Shown here: piece after piece, positions 59,486 to 64,000 of the stretch
Layout: each line of letters starts with the position of its first letter
Position numbering within the stretch: position 1 is the stretch's first letter
Assembly (NCBI GenBank): GCA_047459075.1
Contig: VSCH01000001.1
Span: 118,542 to 182,541, forward strand
Length of the DNA stretch: 64,000 nucleotides
Direction: 5' to 3'
Source of the DNA: ZC4RG19 sp017577565
GTDB taxonomy: Bacteria > Actinomycetota > Acidimicrobiia > Acidimicrobiales > VFJN01
Translations under genes and position numbers: made by a program
Notes under the pieces: generated by a model
The model's database searches: none
What the model was told of the DNA's origin: nothing
Seen by the model: the letters and a program-made list of their open reading frames with translations, nothing else

Positions 59486-61363
59486 ATGACGGCAACGGAC
59501 ACGACCACGGGTGACCGGCCTGTGGCCGCCGGTGACGACCCCGCCGGCGGGCGCGCCGGTGCGGGTGCCGCCGGACGCCTCGCCCGCCGGCTCGACGACG
59601 ACCGCCTCGTCGGCCGCCTGGCCCTCGCCGTGACCCTGCTGCCGTTCGTCGTGGCGGCCGTCGTCCTGCTGGTCGTCGTCGGCGGCGACTACCACCCGGC
59701 GTCGGACCACGCCCTCACCGAGCTGCAGGTCCGCAGCGTCGGGCAGGACGACGTGCTCGTCGGGCTCTACTCCCGCGACACCTGGAACCACCCCGGCCCC
59801 GCGCTCTTCTGGCTGCTCGCCCCCTTCTACCGGCTGACCGGCGGCATGTCGGTCGGCGTGAACGTGGGCGCGCTGGCCATCAACGGCGCGTCCGTGGCCG
59901 GCATGGCCGTCGTCGCCCGCCGGCGGGGCGGCACCGGGCTGCTCCTCGTGGCGCTGCTCGCCGCCGCGCTGGTGATGCGGACGCTGGGCGCCGAGTTCCT
60001 GCACGACCCCTGGAACTGCTACGTGACCGTGCTGCCCTACGGGCTGCTCCTGCTGCTCGCCTGGACGGCGTGGCGCGGCGACCTCTGGGCGCTGCCGGCG
60101 GCGGCGGCGGTGACGGCCTACCTGGCGCACACGCACGTCGGCTTCGCCCCGCTGGCCGCCCCGCTGCTGGCCTGGGCGGGCCTCGGCGCCCTCGTGTCGG
60201 TGGTCCGGCGGGGCGAGCGGTCGCCCGGCGGCGCCGGCTTCCGGCCCCTCGCCGGCGCGGTGCTCGCCTCGCTGGGGGTGCTGGCCCTCGCCGCCGTCCC
60301 GCTCGTGCTCGACTGGCGGCGGCCCGGCGCCAGCAACCTGCGCGAGATCGTGGACTACTTCCGCCACCCGGACGAGCCCACGGCGGGCCTGGCCGACGGC
60401 GTGCGGGTGATGCTCGGCCAGTGGAGCGGGGTGCCCGAGTGGCTGACCGTCAAGCGGCCGATGACGTGGCTGGGCGAGTCCCCCCACCTCAGCGGCGTCC
60501 CGATCCCCTGGGTGCTGCTCGTCTTCGCCGTCGCGACCGCCCTGCTCCGGCGCCGCCGCGTCGCCGGGGCCGTGGCCCTGTCCGCCACCGTCGGACTGGC
60601 GCTCGTGGTGGGCGCGGTGGCGGTGGGGCGCACCATCGGCCCGGCCTTCGACTACCGCCTGCGGTGGACGTTCATGCCGGCCATGGTCGGGGCGGTCGTC
60701 ATCGGGTGGGCGGGGTGGCGGCTCGCCGCCGACCGCTGGCCGGGGACGGGCGAGCGGGCGCTCCGGGGCGTCGCCCTGGCCGCGCTGGTCGTCCTGGGCG
60801 GGGTGAACGTCGTGACCGCCGCCACCGCCGGCACGCCGCAGGACCTGGACTCCGAGGCGGTGGCGTCGATCACCGACCAGGTGCTCGAGGGCCTGCCCGA
60901 CGAGCCCGAGGGGACGGTGGAGGTGCGGGACGCCCTGCACGCCGGCGCCTGGTACGCCCGTGGCCTGGTCCTGCAGCTCGAGCGCCGGGGCGTCGACGTC
61001 GGCGTGCCGGCGTCCGTGGCCGACGAGTACGGCCGCCACCGCGTCGCCGACCCCGCCGAGGTCGGTGACGTGCTGGTCGTGGTCCGCGACCAGTGGGTCG
61101 ACGCCGTCGCCGAGCGGCCCGGGATGCGCAAGGTCGCCGAGTGGTGGGCCGTCCCACCCGACGAGGCCGCCCCGCTCCTCGCCGAGCTCGACCGGCTGGA
61201 CGCCGAGCTCGAGGCCGGGCGGCTCACCCTCCTCGAGCACGCCCGCGAGCACCGCCGGATCTTCCGGCAGCTGACCGACGGCGGCCGCGCCCAGGCCTAC
61301 CGAGTCGTCGTGTTCCGCGACGAGGGCGCCGTCGCCGCGCTCCCCACCGAGCCGGCAGGCTGA
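59486..61363 (+). CDS. Multi-pass membrane protein, GT-C glycosyltransferase-like
   Basis: The 625-residue protein has a short disordered N terminus, about ten to eleven membrane helices and a C-terminal soluble part (about residues 450-625). The first periplasmic segment (TWNHPGPALFWLLAPFYRLTGG) resembles the acidic/aromatic loop of GT-C enzymes that use lipid-linked sugars, but no exact family can be assigned. GGGAGGGG precedes the ATG. The 255-bp upstream region holds a possible TAGATT -10 (59392-59397) and no gene. Confidence 0.7.
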   Translation: MTATDTTTGDRPVAAGDDPAGGRAGAGAAGRLARRLDDDRLVGRLALAVTLLPFVVAAVVLLVVVGGDYHPASDHALTELQVRSVGQDDVLVGLYSRDTWNHPGPALFWLLAPFYRLTGGMSVGVNVGALAINGASVAGMAVVARRRGGTGLLLVALLAAALVMRTLGAEFLHDPWNCYVTVLPYGLLLLLAWTAWRGDLWALPAAAAVTAYLAHTHVGFAPLAAPLLAWAGLGALVSVVRRGERSPGGAGFRPLAGAVLASLGVLALAAVPLVLDWRRPGASNLREIVDYFRHPDEPTAGLADGVRVMLGQWSGVPEWLTVKRPMTWLGESPHLSGVPIPWVLLVFAVATALLRRRRVAGAVALSATVGLALVVGAVAVGRTIGPAFDYRLRWTFMPAMVGAVVIGWAGWRLAADRWPGTGERALRGVALAALVVLGGVNVVTAATAGTPQDLDSEAVASITDQVLEGLPDEPEGTVEVRDALHAGAWYARGLVLQLERRGVDVGVPASVADEYGRHRVADPAEVGDVLVVVRDQWVDAVAERPGMRKVAEWWAVPPDEAAPLLAELDRLDAELEAGRLTLLEHAREHRRIFRQLTDGGRAQAYRVVVFRDEGAVAALPTEPAG

Positions 61364-61477
61364 CGTCCGGCCGCCCCGGGGGGCGGCCGCGCCCCGTGGA
61401 GCGCGTGGACGCTGCGTGGCCTGTGGCACAGGTGGCGGCTTGGGCCGTCCGGGGTGGGACGGCGTAGCCTCGGCGAC

Positions 61478-61858
61478 GTGCAGAACGTGGCCACCGCCTC
61501 CCGTCCGGCCGCCGACGCCGCCATGCGGCGGCTGCTCCGCATCCCCGAGGGCCAGACCGCCACGACGGGTGCCGCGCAGCGGGCCTTCTCGACCTCGGTC
61601 CTGGTGTCGGCGGTGCGGTGCCTGCTCACCTACGTCGTCCTGCCGTTCCTCGCGCCCGCCCTGGGCATCGCCGCCGGCGTGGGCCCGGCGCTGGGCGTCC
61701 CCATCGGCCTCGTGGCCATCGCCTCGAACGTCATGACCATCCGGCGCTTCTGGGCGGCGGACCACCGCTGGCGGTGGGGCTACACGGCGATCGCGCTGGG
61801 GGTCATCGTCCTGCTGCTCGTGCTGATGGTCTCGGACCTCGCCACACTGATGGGGTGA
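61478..61858 (+). CDS. Small three-helix membrane protein
   Basis: The 126-residue protein has three hydrophobic segments (about 40-60, 66-84 and 98-118) and an unremarkable soluble N terminus. No family is recognised. GTG start at 61478 set by TAGCCT (61465-61470) exactly 7 nt upstream, a leaderless arrangement. Its stop overlaps the next gene's ATG (TGATG), so the two are coupled. Confidence 0.75.
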   Translation: MQNVATASRPAADAAMRRLLRIPEGQTATTGAAQRAFSTSVLVSAVRCLLTYVVLPFLAPALGIAAGVGPALGVPIGLVAIASNVMTIRRFWAADHRWRWGYTAIALGVIVLLLVLMVSDLATLMG

Positions 61859-62409
61859 TGGGCAGCCGGGTCCGCAGGATCCTCCTCCTCGCCTGTGGGT
61901 TCGTCGCCGTCGGCCTCGGGTCGGTCGGCATCGTCGTGCCGGGCCTGCCGACGACCGGCTTCTTCGTCTTCGCCGCCGCCTGCTTCGCCCGCTCCAGCCC
62001 CCGGTTCGAGCGCTGGGTCCTCGACCTGCCCGGCGTGGGCCAGATGGTCCGTGACCACCGCGCCGGGCTGGGCATGCCCCGGCGGGCCAAGGTCCTGGCC
62101 ATCGGCATGATGCTGACGGCCTGCACGCTCAGCGCGATCACGGTGGGCTCGGCGCCCGTGGCCGCCGCCGTCATGGCCGCCGGCGCCGTCGGCACCTGGT
62201 ACGTGGGCTGGCGGGTGCCGACGCGCGAGCGCGTCCTCGCCGGCCGGTCGCTCGACGAGGCGCGGGCGGCCGCCCACGGCACCGCCCCCGCACCCGGCAC
62301 CGGCGGTCGCGTCGCCTGGGTGGTGGGCGACCGCGACGGGCGCTCCGCGGCCCGGCGGCCCGGCACGCCCGGGCGGCCGGGGGGCGGCGCCGGGCCTCAG
62401 CCCGTGTAG
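61858..62409 (+). CDS. YbaN/DUF454 family inner-membrane protein
   Basis: The 183-residue protein has GLGSVGIVVPGLPTTGFFVFAAACFARSSPRFERWV, the diagnostic stretch of the YbaN/DUF454 family, and a second pair of helices at about 75-115. The C-terminal 65 residues are low-complexity. Function is unknown in any organism. Its 3' end overlaps the convergent hydrolase gene by 13 nt. Confidence 0.88.
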   Translation: MGSRVRRILLLACGFVAVGLGSVGIVVPGLPTTGFFVFAAACFARSSPRFERWVLDLPGVGQMVRDHRAGLGMPRRAKVLAIGMMLTACTLSAITVGSAPVAAAVMAAGAVGTWYVGWRVPTRERVLAGRSLDEARAAAHGTAPAPGTGGRVAWVVGDRDGRSAARRPGTPGRPGGGAGPQPV

Positions 62410-63632
62410 GCCGCCGCCTGGCTGGCGATCAGGTCGACGATGTCGCCCATGACGACGTTGACGTCGACCAGGTGCATCCCCCACTGCTCGTTGAGGTCGC
62501 CGCCGATGTCGTCGGTGCGGGGGTCGTCCGGGTCGCCGTTCACGGTCAGCTCGAGGTACGTGTAGCCGTCCCGCCGGACGCACTCGCCCTCGAGGAGCCC
62601 CGGGAAGGTGACCCAGTCGGTCGTGACCTCCGCGTTGCGGGCGGGGTCCGCGAACGGCGGCGTCCCGGTGACGCCGCCGAGGAGCGCGCCCTCGGGCTGC
62701 TCGACCGGCAGGTAGGGCTGCAGCTCGGCCCGCCCGCCGCCGAGGGCCGCGGGGTTGACGCAGGCGGCCACGGTGCCGTCGCCGTCCCGCCCGAACAGGG
62801 CGCCCTCGGCCGGCGGCTGGGTGGCGCGGTACGAGGCGAAGGACACGACGCAGCCCGTCTGGTCCTCCTCCTCGCACAGCGGCACGTTCTCGAAGTCGCC
62901 GCCGACCACCTCGCCCTCGGGCACCTGCACGCTGGAGCCGAGGATGTAGGCGGCCACCAGCCGGTCCCGCAGCAGCGGCTCGTCGTCGATCTCCTCGGCG
63001 ATGAGCCGGCTCAGCATGCCCGCGCCCTGCGAGTGGCCGATGAGCACGAAGCCCCGGCCGTCGCTCAGGTTGACGACGTACTCCTTGAAGGCGTCGAGCA
63101 CGTCGCCGTAGGCGACCTCCCGGGTGTCCTCGCGGAACCCGCCGCCGATGGCCGACAGCGTGGCCTGCCGGTAGATCGGGGCGAACACCCGGCAGCTGGC
63201 GGTCAGGCGGGCGGCCTGGTTGCGGACGGTCGAGATCTCCTCGGCCTCGCCCGGCTCCCAGTCGCTGTTGGGCCCCTCGTCGTAGCTGGTCGTCGGGTAG
63301 ACGTAGAAGCAGTCGACGGGCGGGTCCTCCGCCACCTCGTGCTCGACGACCTCGGTCGAGCCGTCGGCCTCGACGACGGTGGCGTCGAGGTCGGTGTCCT
63401 CGCACACGTCGTCGGCGATGCCCGGCTTGCACAGCCAGTGGGCGTCGTCGGCGTAGCTCTCGCTCGTGTAGCCCTCCCAGCTCTCGGGCAGCGCCACCTC
63501 GGTGGCCGCGCCCTCGGTCCGGGCCCCGTCCTCCTCGGCGGCGTCCGAGTCGCCGTCGTCCGACGAGCAGGCCGCCAGCGCGGCCAGCACGACCGCCACC
63601 GCCGCCAGCCAACCGATCCTGTGCGTCCTCAC
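62397..63632 (-). CDS. DUF3089 alpha/beta-hydrolase lipoprotein
   Basis: The 411-residue secreted protein has a lipoprotein signal (AVVLAALAAC, cysteine near residue 21), an acidic spacer, and an alpha/beta-hydrolase domain with the nucleophile elbow GHSQGAG. The late DVNVVMGDIVDLI stretch has the usual position of the catalytic histidine region. It matches DUF3089, predicted serine hydrolases. GTG start after GGGGAGATC. Substrate unknown. Confidence 0.85.
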   Translation of the reverse strand: MRTHRIGWLAAVAVVLAALAACSSDDGDSDAAEEDGARTEGAATEVALPESWEGYTSESYADDAHWLCKPGIADDVCEDTDLDATVVEADGSTEVVEHEVAEDPPVDCFYVYPTTSYDEGPNSDWEPGEAEEISTVRNQAARLTASCRVFAPIYRQATLSAIGGGFREDTREVAYGDVLDAFKEYVVNLSDGRGFVLIGHSQGAGMLSRLIAEEIDDEPLLRDRLVAAYILGSSVQVPEGEVVGGDFENVPLCEEEDQTGCVVSFASYRATQPPAEGALFGRDGDGTVAACVNPAALGGGRAELQPYLPVEQPEGALLGGVTGTPPFADPARNAEVTTDWVTFPGLLEGECVRRDGYTYLELTVNGDPDDPRTDDIGGDLNEQWGMHLVDVNVVMGDIVDLIASQAAAYTG

Positions 63633-63771
63633 CGATCTCCCCTGACTGCTCGGTGCACGGCCCCGGCTCGGGGACCGTGGCGCCACGGGTCGTGGCGCGG
63701 CCGTCGGGGCCGCACCGTAGCAACCGGCCCGCCGCGGTCCCCACCCGGCCGCGGGGACCGGGCGCCGGCGC

Positions 63772-64000
63772 TCACCACTCGTCCGGCTCGCAGGCCCGGC
63801 CGTCGCCGTCGCGGTCGAGGTGGCGGCCGTAGCCCGGGTCGCCGGCCCGCAGGGGCAGCGCCCCGGCCCGCAGGGCCTCCCAGCAGTTCCGGTAGCGCAC
63901 CGCCTCGGTGGTCGTCGTGGGCGCGGACGTGGGCGGCGCCGGGGGCGGTGGCGGCGGGGGCGGGGGCGGCGGCTCGGCCCGCGGGGGCTCGGTGGGGGGC
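63772..64000 (-). CDS. Excalibur calcium-binding domain protein (5' end outside window)
   Basis: The visible C-terminal 75 residues are a Pro/Thr-rich linker followed by an excalibur domain: CWEALRAGALPLRAG, GYGRHLDRDGDGRACEPDEW. The DxDxDG loop binds Ca2+ and the cysteine pair is intact. Such domains end secreted or surface proteins in Actinobacteria and Firmicutes. The N-terminal part lies beyond the right edge. Confidence 0.88.
   Translation of the reverse strand, partial: PPTEPPRAEPPPPPPPPPPPAPPTSAPTTTTEAVRYRNCWEALRAGALPLRAGDPGYGRHLDRDGDGRACEPDEW

Noticed and set aside
1..64000. CRISPR arrays, insertion sequences, prophage or toxin-antitoxin modules
   Set aside because: No regularly spaced repeats, transposase, integrase or phage structural gene motifs were seen on either strand.

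Overview
The window is chromosomal DNA of a very GC-rich (well over 70% by eye) actinobacterium. Several gene neighbourhoods match ones I know from Mycobacterium and its relatives: PadR / DUF5318 / ponA / rpsF-ssb-rpsR-rplI-dnaB, and fhaA-fhaB-pstP-rodA-pbpA-pknB beside tRNA-Leu. Both lie near the replication origin in mycobacteria. The protein style (GTG starts, 4-nt overlaps, many leaderless starts, a Cys-to-Asp MurA, mycobacterial-type EtfD) would fit a deep-branching actinobacterium such as Acidimicrobiia, but lineage cannot be proved from this sequence. I see no insertion sequence, prophage, CRISPR array or rRNA.

Layout. 1-11 kb: PadR regulator, DUF5318 protein, class A PBP, a small zinc-ribbon protein, panB, a DUF192 lipoprotein, the ribosomal protein/ssb operon, and dnaB carrying an intein in its Walker A motif, then an F420-type oxidoreductase. 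11-16 kb: an NTF2-domain PBP, an M50-like membrane protease, a small membrane protein, an HD hydrolase and murA, then two very small genes with strong ribosome binding sites. 16.6-29.2 kb: the most distinctive region. An aldehyde dehydrogenase and an IclR regulator face a ten-gene, tightly overlapping operon. The operon encodes a complete osmolyte/quaternary-amine-type ABC importer, a formaldehyde-activating-enzyme homologue, a mandelate-racemase-type enolase, a second aldehyde dehydrogenase, a beta-hydroxyacid dehydrogenase, an iron alcohol dehydrogenase and a P450. This looks like an inducible route for uptake and oxidative degradation of a methylated or quaternary compound with formaldehyde handling built in. 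I do not recognise it as a described pathway.

29.2-43 kb: tRNA-Gly(CCC), an ArsR/SRPBCC pair with clear operators, PaaX facing a fatty-acid desaturase across 27 bp, dcd, a single polypeptide fusing an ECF sigma factor to a zinc-finger anti-sigma region plus a long Pro-rich ectodomain, a degenerate GGDEF protein, an EtfD-like membrane Fe-S oxidoreductase, amt, a cyclic-nucleotide-binding protein, an orphan winged-helix regulator, a LysR regulator and a nitrobindin-like protein. 43-51.7 kb: gpmA and the cell-wall/cell-division signalling operon (kinase, PBP, RodA, phosphatase, two FHA proteins), then tRNA-Leu(CAG). 52-64 kb: an atypical SDR, a Dabb protein, a copper P1B-ATPase behind a CsoR-type operator, a secreted protein, TetR, an orphan histidine kinase, a small basic protein, a GT-C-like membrane protein, two small membrane proteins, a DUF3089 lipoprotein hydrolase and the end of an excalibur-domain protein.

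A recurring sequence signal is a TANNNT -10 element placed 6-8 nt before the start codon of many genes on both strands. It implies leaderless mRNAs and fixes many of the starts chosen here.
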